A stretch of DNA of 16,633 bases from JBBRYK01 sp038237665 (lineage in GTDB: Bacteria; Actinomycetota; Thermoleophilia; Gaiellales; Gaiellaceae), in contig JBBRYK010000062.1 of the NCBI GenBank assembly GCA_038237665.1, forward strand, positions 1 to 16,633. Direction: 5' to 3'. The position numbers and the translations under genes are program-made. Below the pieces are notes generated by a model. That model was not told the DNA's origin and searched no databases. It worked only from the letters and a program-made list of their open reading frames with translations. Positions 7,033 to 12,784 of the stretch are shown one piece after another (positions within the stretch are counted from its first letter, which is position 1; each line of letters begins with the position of its first letter).

Positions 7033-7458
7033 ATGGCCAACAAGGACATCGTCCGCCGCGCCGCGGAGGAACCGTGGGACGGCGATTACTCCGCGATCGA
7101 CGAGCTGTTCGCCACGGACTACGTCGGGCATGACCCATCGCAGCCCGAGACCAACGGGCCGCAGGGCGTGAAGGATTTCTTCGACCAGTTCCGCGCCGCG
7201 TATCCGGACGGACGGGTGACGATCGATCAGCAGTTCGAGGACGGCGACTATGTCATCTCCAAGTGGACCGGCGCCGGCACACAGCAGGGCGAACTGATGG
7301 GGATTCAGCCGACCGGAAAGCAGGTGCGGGTGACGGGGATCACGATCTCTCGTGTCTCCGACGGCAAGATCGCCGAGGAATGGACCGTCTGGGACACGCT
7401 CGGGATGCTCCAGCAGCTCGGGGCGATTCCCACCGCCGAAGGCGCCCAGGTTTCGTAG
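7033..7458 (+). CDS. SnoaL-like / ester cyclase family protein
   Basis: Predicted soluble NTF2-fold protein of 141 residues, related to SnoaL-like polyketide cyclases and 'ester cyclases'. Typical features are the N-terminal helix, DELFATDYVGHDPSQPE, the segment GPQGVKDFFDQFRAAYPDGRVTI (written here in two parts: GPQGVKDFFDQ then FRAAYPDGRVTI), DGDYVISKWTGAGTQQGEL, PTGKQVRVTGITI and IAEEWTVWDTLGMLQQLG at the end. Such standalone proteins in primary-metabolism regions rarely have a known substrate, so no reaction is assigned. The ATG has a ribosome binding site, AAGGGGG (7018-7024), 8 bases upstream. It is monocistronic by appearance, with a possible promoter upstream and a strong hairpin just after it. 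Confidence 0.85.
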   Translation: MANKDIVRRAAEEPWDGDYSAIDELFATDYVGHDPSQPETNGPQGVKDFFDQFRAAYPDGRVTIDQQFEDGDYVISKWTGAGTQQGELMGIQPTGKQVRVTGITISRVSDGKIAEEWTVWDTLGMLQQLGAIPTAEGAQVS

Positions 7459-7470
7459 CTCCTAGCCTCT

Positions 7471-7500
7471 CCGGAGGGCCGCGAACATGCGGCCCTCCGG
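7471..7500 (+). terminator. Strong terminator-like hairpin after the SnoaL-like gene
   Basis: CCGGAGGGCCGC (7471-7482) and GCGGCCCTCCGG (7489-7500) form a perfect 12-bp stem around GAACAT, 13 bases after the stop. CGCTTTGC follows, a short T stretch. A second small hairpin, CCCGTT-CAGC-AACGGG, lies at 7508-7523. Confidence 0.7.
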
Positions 7501-7568
7501 CGCTTTGCCCGTTCAGCAACGGGTCCTGCGTGCCGATACCTCTGGTGCATTCGAGCGCCGAGGTGCCT

Positions 7569-7799
7569 ATGGCAGTCGAGCTTCCCGAACCAGAGTTCAT
7601 GCCGTGCCCCGATTGCGGGGGCTCGGTTACGCGCGCCGAGCGAGCAGAGCACCAGTGCGACCGGGAGCGCCTGCTCGACTACGACATCGTCCGGCTTCGG
7701 CCGGAGCTGGAGGGGCTCGAGTGCGAGTTCGGCGACTATCTGGAGACCCCGCAGGGCCGGTTCGCAGCCTGGTACGCGGCCCGGCGACGCGCCGCCTGA
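7569..7799 (+). CDS. Small zinc-finger-like protein, function unknown
   Basis: Protein of 76 residues beginning MAVELPEPEF. C13 and C16 (CPDC) with H28 and C30 (HQC) make a plausible single zinc site of the C-x2-C-x11-H-x-C type. A charged region follows, ending ETPQGRFAAWYAARRR. The ATG at 7569 is chosen because GAGG lies 5 bases upstream (7560-7563) and the cysteine motif follows directly; a GTG two codons earlier is possible, and the open frame continues upstream only as an out-of-frame shadow of the previous gene. I have a general impression of similar short proteins in this bacterial group but cannot name a family. It sits between a terminator hairpin and coaX. Confidence 0.7.
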   Translation: MAVELPEPEFMPCPDCGGSVTRAERAEHQCDRERLLDYDIVRLRPELEGLECEFGDYLETPQGRFAAWYAARRRAA

Positions 7800-7813
7800 G
7801 CGCCGCCGTGATC

Positions 7814-7819
7814 TAGGCT
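7814..7819 (+). promoter_or_regulatory. -10 box for a leaderless coaX mRNA
   Basis: TAGGCT is followed after 7 bases (CGTAGGC) by the coaX GTG. There is no Shine-Dalgarno and no clear -35. Confidence 0.5.
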
Positions 7820-7826
7820 CGTAGGC

Positions 7827-8576
7827 GTGCTGCTCGCCGTCGACGTCGGCAACACACAGACCGCCCTGGGGCTCTACGAAGGGGAGGAGCTGCGCGAGCA
7901 TCGGCGGGTCGCGACCGAGGCGCAGCGCACCGGTGACGAGCTCGGGGTTCTCTACCGGAGCCTGATCGATCTCAGCGCCGTCGACGGCATCTGCCTCGCG
8001 TCGAGCGTGCCTCAACTCGTCCGCGCCTACGAGGAGTTTGCCGACCTCTACACCTCGGCAGAGCTCCTCGTCGTCGGCCCGGGCACGCGCAGCGGTCTCC
8101 CGATCCGCTACGACGATCCGCGCGAGGTCGGCCCCGACCGAATCGCCAACTCGATCGCGGCCCGGGAGCGCTACGGCGCGCCGTGCATCGTGGTCGACTT
8201 CGGCACCTCCACAAACTTCGACATCGTCTCGGCTGCGGGCGAGTTCGTCGGCGGGGTGCTCGCGCCCGGGATCGAGATCTCGATGGACGCGCTCTTCCAA
8301 CGTGCGGCACGCCTCCTGAAGGTGGACTTTTCCGAACCGCCCTCCGTGATTGGGAAGACGACGGCTCAGGCGCTCCAGTCAGGTCTCGTCTACGGCTTCG
8401 CCGGGCAGGTGGACGGCATCGTGGCGCGGATCCGCGAGGAGCTCGGCGGCAAGGCCTCGGTGATCGCGACCGGCGGCCTCGCCGGCCTGATTGCCCCGCA
8501 CTCGAAGACGATCGGCCGCGTCGACGACTATCTGACGCTCGACGGCCTGCGCCTGATCTGGGCGCTCAAGGACTAG
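7827..8576 (+). CDS. coaX: Type III pantothenate kinase
   Basis: Phosphorylates pantothenate, the first committed step of coenzyme A synthesis. The type III enzyme belongs to the ASKHA fold and usually needs a monovalent cation. The 249 residues start MLLAVDVGNTQTALGLY with the phosphate-1 motif DxGNT. EVGPDRIANSIAA, the phosphate-2 motif VVDFGTSTNFD, GGVLAPGIEISMDAL and the GKTTAQALQSGLVYG segment follow, then VIATGGLAGLI near the C-terminus. GTG at 7827 follows a TAGGCT -10 box by 7 bases. The gene ends in an 11-base overlap with the second protease gene on the other strand. coaX belongs to the ancestral ftsH-fol-coaX-lysS neighbourhood. Confidence 0.96.
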   Translation: MLLAVDVGNTQTALGLYEGEELREHRRVATEAQRTGDELGVLYRSLIDLSAVDGICLASSVPQLVRAYEEFADLYTSAELLVVGPGTRSGLPIRYDDPREVGPDRIANSIAARERYGAPCIVVDFGTSTNFDIVSAAGEFVGGVLAPGIEISMDALFQRAARLLKVDFSEPPSVIGKTTAQALQSGLVYGFAGQVDGIVARIREELGGKASVIATGGLAGLIAPHSKTIGRVDDYLTLDGLRLIWALKD

Positions 8577-10404
8577 CTTTACGGCGGCGCGCATCGTCGT
8601 CGCGGATCGTGATCGCGGCTCGGCTCCGGTCGAGCGACGCGTTCACGGGCTTCTCGAAGACGACGTAGAAGCGCTCGGTCGACTCGTGCTTCCGGTCGCG
8701 GACGATGCGGATCGAGATCGCACGCTCGACCGTCCCCGGGGGGTACGTCAGCGTCCCTGCCGCACGCCCGTAGTCGCTTCCGGCCTTCGCGGTCCCGTCG
8801 GACGTGTGAAAACGCACCTCGACCGGGACGGTCGCCGCCGCGGTGAGCCGGACCTTGAGCACGGCCGCGACCGGGTGAACCGTCCCTTCGAGGACGGTCG
8901 TGTCGCGCGCGCCGAGCGTCGCGACGGTCGTCGGCGGTTGCGCTGCCAGGTAGGCAGCCAAGACGTCGAGCCGGCCGTAGCCGAAGGTGTTGTTGGGCAC
9001 CTGAGTGGACGAATCGCCGCCGCACCCGTTCGCCGTCGTCAACTTGACGGCGTTCTGCTCGAGGAGGGTCTCGGTCGCGTCGACGTTGCGACGGAGGCTC
9101 GGGACTGCCGACCAGAGGAGCACGACCGCGCCGCTCACGTGCGGCGTCGCCATCGACGTTCCGCTGAGGGTGCCGTACGACCCGCCCGGGACGCTGGACC
9201 GGACGCTGACGCCCGGTGCGACGAGGTCGGGCTTGCGCCGGCCGCTACCGTCGACGTTCACGGGGCCGCGGCTGCTGAACGAGGCGATCGAGTCGACGTT
9301 CGTGGTTGCTCCAACCGTCACGGCCGAGTCGTAGATCCCGGGTGGGTCGACGACCGTCGAGCAAGCGGGCCCGCCGTTGCCGGCGGCGACCGCCATGAAG
9401 ATGCCGGTCGCCCGCACGTTGTCGACCGCCGTCTGCAGGCTCAGCGCGCCGCAGCCTTCCTCGGGCGGGCAGGCGTACGAGTTGCCGACCGCGTCGGGCC
9501 GGAGATTCGGGTTCGGCGCGCCTCCGGCCAGATTGGTCGGCGCGGCGAAGAACTGCAGGCACTCGATGTAGGTGCTCGGCTGGCCAACACCCTCGTCCAT
9601 GTTCCGGCACCCGATCCACTGCGCTCCGGGAGCGACCCCGATCTGGTTTCCCGGCCCGCCGTCGCCGACTGCGGTCCCGGTCACGTGTGTGCCGTGGCCG
9701 GCGTCGTCACACGGGGCGGTCGCATTGAAGCCGCACGGGTTGGCCCCGTTTCCACTGATGTCGCTGTGGATCGCGTCGTGCCAGTTGTAGTCGTTGGTCG
9801 CCGTCGACCCGTTCCAGCCCCGGTATCGCGCCTTGAGCGCCGGATGCGTCCAGTCGACGCCCGTATCGGCGGTCGCGTACACCATCCCCTGCCCGTTGAA
9901 GCCCTGTGCCCAGACCTGGGGTGCGTTGATCTTCTCGATGTTCGGCTCGGCAGCCGTCCTGCCCGCCGGGGCGCGCACTGCGACCTGCGACTCGATTCCA
10001 CGGAAGGCGCGGTCCGAGTCGATGCGCTCGACGTCAGCCCTGGCGGCCAGACGTTCGGCGAGGGCTCGGTTTCCGGTGACGGCCAACGCGTTCACGATCC
10101 AGAACGACCGGAAGGGCACGCCGAGCCGGCGAAGCTCCGCCTGGACGGATGCCTGTGCCGCCGCGCTCGAGCGGAGCCGGTCGACGACCATCTCTCCGAG
10201 CGCCTCCCTGTTCGGAGCAATCCTGGCGATCTGCCGCAGATCGGCCTGCGCCCGCAGCACGACGAGGAAGTGGGCCTGCGCGCCGCCCCGCGAGTCCTGA
10301 AGGACACGCGCGTCGATCTTGTTCGACGCCTGGCCGTGCGCGGGCGCGCCGGCGGCGAGCGATGCAACGAGCAATGCCACGACCCCGACCGGCGCCAGCC
10401 GCAC
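8566..10404 (-). CDS. Secreted bacillopeptidase F-like S8 protease with Calx-beta domain
   Basis: Exported S8 endopeptidase, 612 residues. A signal peptide (about 1-24, ending APAHGQ) leads into a propeptide-like region (about 40-135). The catalytic domain opens EKINAPQVWAQGFNGQG, as in bacillopeptidase F. Triad: D180 in ADTGVDWTHP, H237 in DDAGHGTHVTGT and S417 in SGTSMATPHVSG; N343 in AGNGGP is the oxyanion residue. Cysteines cluster (C224, C232, C266, C282, C312, C318, C348, C461), so disulfides are likely outside the cell. From about 498 a Calx-beta module (DTTVLEGT, FHTSDGTAKAGSDY, TERFYVVF, AITIRDDD) ends the protein. The GTG start abuts the dusB stop (TAG then GTG) with GGAGG 7 bases upstream (10412-10416), so it is probably co-expressed with dusB. 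Substrate unknown. Confidence 0.93.
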   Translation of the reverse strand: MRLAPVGVVALLVASLAAGAPAHGQASNKIDARVLQDSRGGAQAHFLVVLRAQADLRQIARIAPNREALGEMVVDRLRSSAAAQASVQAELRRLGVPFRSFWIVNALAVTGNRALAERLAARADVERIDSDRAFRGIESQVAVRAPAGRTAAEPNIEKINAPQVWAQGFNGQGMVYATADTGVDWTHPALKARYRGWNGSTATNDYNWHDAIHSDISGNGANPCGFNATAPCDDAGHGTHVTGTAVGDGGPGNQIGVAPGAQWIGCRNMDEGVGQPSTYIECLQFFAAPTNLAGGAPNPNLRPDAVGNSYACPPEEGCGALSLQTAVDNVRATGIFMAVAAGNGGPACSTVVDPPGIYDSAVTVGATTNVDSIASFSSRGPVNVDGSGRRKPDLVAPGVSVRSSVPGGSYGTLSGTSMATPHVSGAVVLLWSAVPSLRRNVDATETLLEQNAVKLTTANGCGGDSSTQVPNNTFGYGRLDVLAAYLAAQPPTTVATLGARDTTVLEGTVHPVAAVLKVRLTAAATVPVEVRFHTSDGTAKAGSDYGRAAGTLTYPPGTVERAISIRIVRDRKHESTERFYVVFEKPVNASLDRSRAAITIRDDDARRRKASP

Positions 10405-11463
10405 CTAGCCGCCTCCGTACACGGAGATGGGCAGGTCGAGAAGCACCTCATCCTCGAGCGGCTTGTCGGCCTCGAGCTGCTCGACGAGCTCGATCGCTCC
10501 GGGGGCCGCGGCGAAGAGGCGCGTTTCGACCTCCGCGACGGTTGCGCACTGCACGAGCTCCTGCTTGAAAGGCCGCGGAAAACGGCCGCGTCCGAGATAC
10601 CAGCCGTAGAACTTCTTCAGGAAGCTCGTCGCGCGCCGCTCGCCGAGCTCCCGCACGGTTTCGCGGATGAAGACGACGAGCTCGGCAGCGACCTCCTCGC
10701 GCGCGGGACTCTCGACTTCGCCGTCGAGGATCTCCCGTAGCGCCCACGGGTTGCCCTGAGCGCCGCGTCCGACCATCACGGCGGCCGCCCCGGTCGTCGC
10801 CAGCACGGCGCGCGCCTTGGGGGCGCTCGTGATGTCGCCCGAGGCGATCACCGGGACGCTCACCCGTTCCACGAACTCGGCGGTGAGCGAGTGGTCGGCA
10901 ACGCCCGTGTACATCTGGTCGGCCGAGCGCGGGTGGAGCGTGAGGGTCTGGGCGCCCGCCTCGACCAGCCGCGGCGCGACGTCTAGGCAGGCCCGCGAGC
11001 CGTCCTCCAGGCCGCGCCGCATTTTCACGCTCACCGGGACGCCGACCGCGGAGGCAACGGCGTCCACGATGCGGCAGGCGCGCTCCGGTTCCTCGAGCAG
11101 GGTCGCGCCCGCGCCGGTCTTCGTCACCTTCCGGACCGGGCAGCCGAAGTTGATGTCGACGAGGTCGGCCCCGGCGGCCTCGACCATCCTGGCCGCGTCG
11201 GCCATGACCGCCGGATCCGAGCCGAAGATCTGCACCGCGAGCGGGTGTTCGTCCGCCGCGATCCGCAGGTACCCGAGGGTCCGCTCGTTGCCGTGGTGGA
11301 GCCCCGCGCAGCTGACCATCTCCGAGCAGACGAGCCCGGCACCGAACCGCCGTCCCTGCCGGCGGAAGGCTTGAACGCTCACTCCGGCCATCGGCGCGAG
11401 GACCACGCGGGTCGGAACCCGAACGGGGCCAATCCACCATTCGGAGCGAAGATCTACCTGCAC
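10405..11463 (-). CDS. dusB: tRNA-dihydrouridine synthase, DusB type
   Basis: FMN enzyme that reduces uridines in the tRNA D-loop to dihydrouridine. The TIM barrel begins RVVLAPMAGVSVQAFRRQ; the catalytic cysteine is C108 in DINFGCPVRKV, followed by KTGAGATLL, VSVKMRRG, TLHPRSADQMYTG, VIASGDI and MVGRGAQGNPW, and then the helical tRNA-binding region. The start is set at GTG 11463 (352 residues) because it gives the usual length before the barrel and follows a TACGAT box. The longer open frame upstream runs antisense through greA and is not coding. LHPRS replaces the more usual LHGRT. dusB is divergent from greA and directly followed by a protease gene; dusB beside lysS is known from Bacillus. 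Confidence 0.94.
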   Translation of the reverse strand: MQVDLRSEWWIGPVRVPTRVVLAPMAGVSVQAFRRQGRRFGAGLVCSEMVSCAGLHHGNERTLGYLRIAADEHPLAVQIFGSDPAVMADAARMVEAAGADLVDINFGCPVRKVTKTGAGATLLEEPERACRIVDAVASAVGVPVSVKMRRGLEDGSRACLDVAPRLVEAGAQTLTLHPRSADQMYTGVADHSLTAEFVERVSVPVIASGDITSAPKARAVLATTGAAAVMVGRGAQGNPWALREILDGEVESPAREEVAAELVVFIRETVRELGERRATSFLKKFYGWYLGRGRFPRPFKQELVQCATVAEVETRLFAAAPGAIELVEQLEADKPLEDEVLLDLPISVYGGG

Positions 11464-11473
11464 AGAGCCTGAA

Positions 11474-11479
11474 ATCGTA
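11474..11479 (-). promoter_or_regulatory. Possible -10 box for dusB
   Basis: TACGAT on the minus strand ends 10 bases before the GTG at 11463; no ribosome binding site is seen. The gap is slightly longer than for the other leaderless candidates. Confidence 0.35.
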
Positions 11480-11493
11480 GCCGACCGAGGGGT

Positions 11494-11522
11494 TTGACGA
11501 TCGCTGCCGCTAGGGGTACTAT
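11494..11522 (+). promoter_or_regulatory. Sigma-70-type promoter of greA
   Basis: TTGACG (11494-11499) and TACTAT (11517-11522) are separated by exactly 17 bases. This is the best promoter in the window. Transcription should start near 11529. The -10 is flanked by GGGG and CCCC, forming a 14-base inverted repeat. Confidence 0.75.
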
Positions 11523-11530
11523 CCCCGCCT

Positions 11531-11560
11531 GCGACGGCGCTCGGGCGCCGCGCTTTTTTT
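11531..11560 (+). terminator. Intrinsic terminator / attenuator in the greA leader
   Basis: GCG-A-CGGCGC (11531-11540), loop TCGG, then GCGCCG-CGC (11545-11553): a 9-bp GC stem with one bulged A, followed directly by seven T (11554-11560). It lies between the greA promoter and the greA ribosome binding site, so it would terminate or attenuate greA, leaving an RNA of roughly 32 bases. Confidence 0.75.
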
Positions 11561-11578
11561 GCAAGAAGGGGGCCGTAC

Positions 11579-12052
11579 GTGAAGGAAGTCATCCTCACTC
11601 CTGAGGGCTTCGAGAAGCTCAAGCAGGAGATCGAATACCTCTCGACCGACAAGCGCCGCGAGGTGGCCGACCGCATCCGCATCGCGCGCGAGTTTGGAGA
11701 CATCGCCGAAAACGCCGAGTACGACGACGCCAAGAACGAGCAGGCGATGCTCGAGCATCGCATCGCGCAGCTCGAGGAACGGCTGAGCGCGGCACGGGTG
11801 ATCGCCAAGGGCGACGTCAAGAAGGACGTCGTCTCCGTTGGCTCGAAGGTCAAGATCCGCGATGTCGCCGCGAAGAAGACGTTCGAGTACCACATCGTCG
11901 GCTCCGCCGAGGCAAACCCGGACGAGAACAAGCTCTCGAACGAGTCGCCGGTCGGCAAGGCGATCCTGGGCAAGAAGAAGGGCGAGGTCGTCGAGGTCTC
12001 CGCGCCTCGCGGCTCGTTCAAGTTCAAGATCCTCGAGATCAAAGCGGCTTAG
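11579..12052 (+). CDS. greA: Transcription elongation factor GreA
   Basis: Binds the RNA polymerase secondary channel and stimulates cleavage of backtracked transcripts. The 157 residues show the N-terminal coiled coil (about 10-75), whose tip GDIAENAEYDDAK carries the two key acidic residues D41 and E44, at the same numbering as in E. coli. The C-terminal FKBP-like domain contains VGSKVKIRD, IVGSAEANPDENKLSNESPVG (split: IVGSAEANPDENK, LSNESPVG) and GKKKGEVVEVSAPRG. The GTG start has ribosome binding site AAGGGGG (11566-11572), 6 bases upstream. Expression probably passes through the leader terminator upstream. It is divergent from dusB with 115 bases between the starts. Confidence 0.97.
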   Translation: MKEVILTPEGFEKLKQEIEYLSTDKRREVADRIRIAREFGDIAENAEYDDAKNEQAMLEHRIAQLEERLSAARVIAKGDVKKDVVSVGSKVKIRDVAAKKTFEYHIVGSAEANPDENKLSNESPVGKAILGKKKGEVVEVSAPRGSFKFKILEIKAA

Positions 12053-12098
12053 CTTTCCGCCGCTAGCGCGGCCGATTCGAACCTGTCCTAGTAGGGAC

Positions 12099-12115
12099 AT
12101 GGCCGCTCCGGCCAT
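12099..12115 (+). terminator. Hairpin downstream of greA, candidate terminator
   Basis: ATGGCCG-CTC-CGGCCAT is a perfect 7-bp inverted repeat followed by TTCCCC, about 47 bases after the greA stop. A smaller GCCGC-TAGC-GCGGC hairpin lies at 12059-12072. Confidence 0.4.
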
Positions 12116-12135
12116 TTCCCCTGCTCAGGGCGTTG

Positions 12136-12195
12136 GTGCCTGGCACCGTGCCTGGCACGAAGCCTGGCACCGTGGCTGGCACGGAACCTGAAACC
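12136..12195. repeat. 12-bp palindromic tandem repeat, four copies plus a degenerate fifth
   Basis: Exact 12-base period: GTGCCTGGCACC (12136), GTGCCTGGCACG (12148), AAGCCTGGCACC (12160), GTGGCTGGCACG (12172), then GAACCTGAAACC (12184; 8 of 12 match). The first 11 bases of the unit are a perfect palindrome, GTGCC-T-GGCAC. It is non-coding and lies between greA and the 95-aa gene. Confidence 0.85.
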
Positions 12196-12429
12196 CGATC
12201 GAAGTAGGCGCCTTCGGCGCCTCACTATCCACGGCGCGGCGCCCCTGCCAGCTTGACGAGCGACGCCGACACTCCTCGTCGTCAACGCGGGGATCCCCTC
12301 ATTTCGATTCGAGTTCTCAGGCAGAGCGTCCATGGTGAGTGTTTCCTTCAGCCGAACAAGTGCGGCGGACCGTGCGAAGCTGGTTTCGGCGCCCGCTTGG
12401 AGGCGCACCCAAACTCCAGGAGGTTTTGC
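12196..12429. other. Gene-free remainder of the greA downstream spacer
   Basis: The stretch 12053-12429 has no convincing gene. Besides the hairpins and repeat listed, I see a TTGACGA/TCGTCAA inverted repeat (12253-12259 and 12279-12285) and the AGGAGG ribosome binding site (12418-12423) of the next gene. The open frame that runs into the next gene from 12253 has no recognisable motif and no start signal. Confidence 0.5.
12206..12222. other. GC-rich hairpin in the greA downstream spacer
   Basis: AGGCGCC-TTC-GGCGCCT is a perfect 7-bp stem with a 3-base loop, 11 bases after the tandem repeat. Its role is unclear. Confidence 0.4.
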
Positions 12430-12717
12430 ATGCCGATCGCAGTCGAAATGGCCTTTCACGGTGCGACGCTCGACCAGTACGACCAGGTCATCCAGCGCAT
12501 GGGTCTCGTGCAGGGCGGTCCCATGCCTGACGGTGGGATCTCCCACTGGGTCGCCGCGACCGACGGCGGCATCCGCGTCGTCGACGTCTGGGAGACCCGC
12601 GAGCAGTTCGATCGCTTCTCACAGGAGCAGATCGGGCCGTTCTCGCAGGAGGCCGGCATCGAGGGTCCGCCCGAAATGACGTTCTACGACGTGCACAACT
12701 ACCTCATTCGCAGCTAG
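12430..12717 (+). CDS. Small conserved-looking protein, possibly a dimeric alpha-beta barrel (ABM-like) fold
   Basis: Soluble protein of 95 residues, function unknown. The ATG at 12430 follows a near-perfect ribosome binding site, AGGAGG, by 6 bases, which decides this start against a longer in-frame option. The order is strand (PIAVEMAFHG), helix (TLDQYDQVIQRMGL), strand (SHWVAATDGGIRVVDVWE), helix (TREQFDRFSQEQIGPFSQEA), then a final strand (EMTFYDVHNYLI). This beta-alpha-beta-beta-alpha-beta pattern is that of ferredoxin-like antibiotic biosynthesis monooxygenase (ABM)-type proteins, many of which have no enzymatic role. There is no signal peptide or metal motif. A strong hairpin follows, so it seems to be its own transcription unit. 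Confidence 0.75.
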   Translation: MPIAVEMAFHGATLDQYDQVIQRMGLVQGGPMPDGGISHWVAATDGGIRVVDVWETREQFDRFSQEQIGPFSQEAGIEGPPEMTFYDVHNYLIRS

Positions 12718-12737
12718 ATCGAGCTCGAGGTGCTGAG

Positions 12738-12765
12738 GGCGGAGGCGGCGAGGCCCGCCTCCGCC
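12738..12765 (+). terminator. Strong hairpin between the 95-aa gene and lysS
   Basis: GGCGGAGGCGG (12738-12748) and CCGCCTCCGCC (12755-12765) form a perfect 11-bp stem around CGAGGC, about 20 bases after the stop. There is no T run; the lysS -10 box follows 6 bases later. Confidence 0.6.
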
Positions 12766-12771
12766 AGACCC

Positions 12772-12777
12772 TAGACT
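12772..12777 (+). promoter_or_regulatory. -10 box for a leaderless lysS mRNA
   Basis: TAGACT is followed after 7 bases (CGGGCAC) by the lysS ATG. There is no Shine-Dalgarno, and a terminator hairpin occupies the expected -35 region. Confidence 0.5.
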
Positions 12778-12784
12778 CGGGCAC

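Noticed and set aside
7305..8300. 331-codon minus-strand frame across the SnoaL-like gene and coaX
   Set aside because: It is antisense to three well-supported genes and has no motif or start signal.
8686..10740. 684-codon open frame on the plus strand
   Set aside because: It is antisense to the S8 protease and dusB, is very rich in Arg, Val, Asp and Gly and shows no domain. It is a high-GC shadow frame.
11464..12042. N-terminal extension of dusB to 545 residues
   Set aside because: The extra part is antisense to greA and low in complexity (Ser, Arg). The dusB barrel begins normally after the GTG at 11463.
12071..12083. T-loop-like GGTTCGAATC on the minus strand, possible tRNA or attachment site
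   Set aside because: The flanking bases do not form a T stem and no acceptor, D or anticodon arm is found. It is probably chance.
12136..12183. Tandem repeat as a small CRISPR array or as a protein repeat (AWHR-type tetrapeptide)
   Set aside because: Units are 12 bases with no spacers, so it is not a CRISPR. The frame that reads AWHR has no start signal and is a shadow.
12253..12429. Upstream extension of the 95-aa gene to 154 residues
   Set aside because: AGGAGG placed 6 bases before the ATG at 12430 decides the start, and the upstream part has no recognisable pattern.
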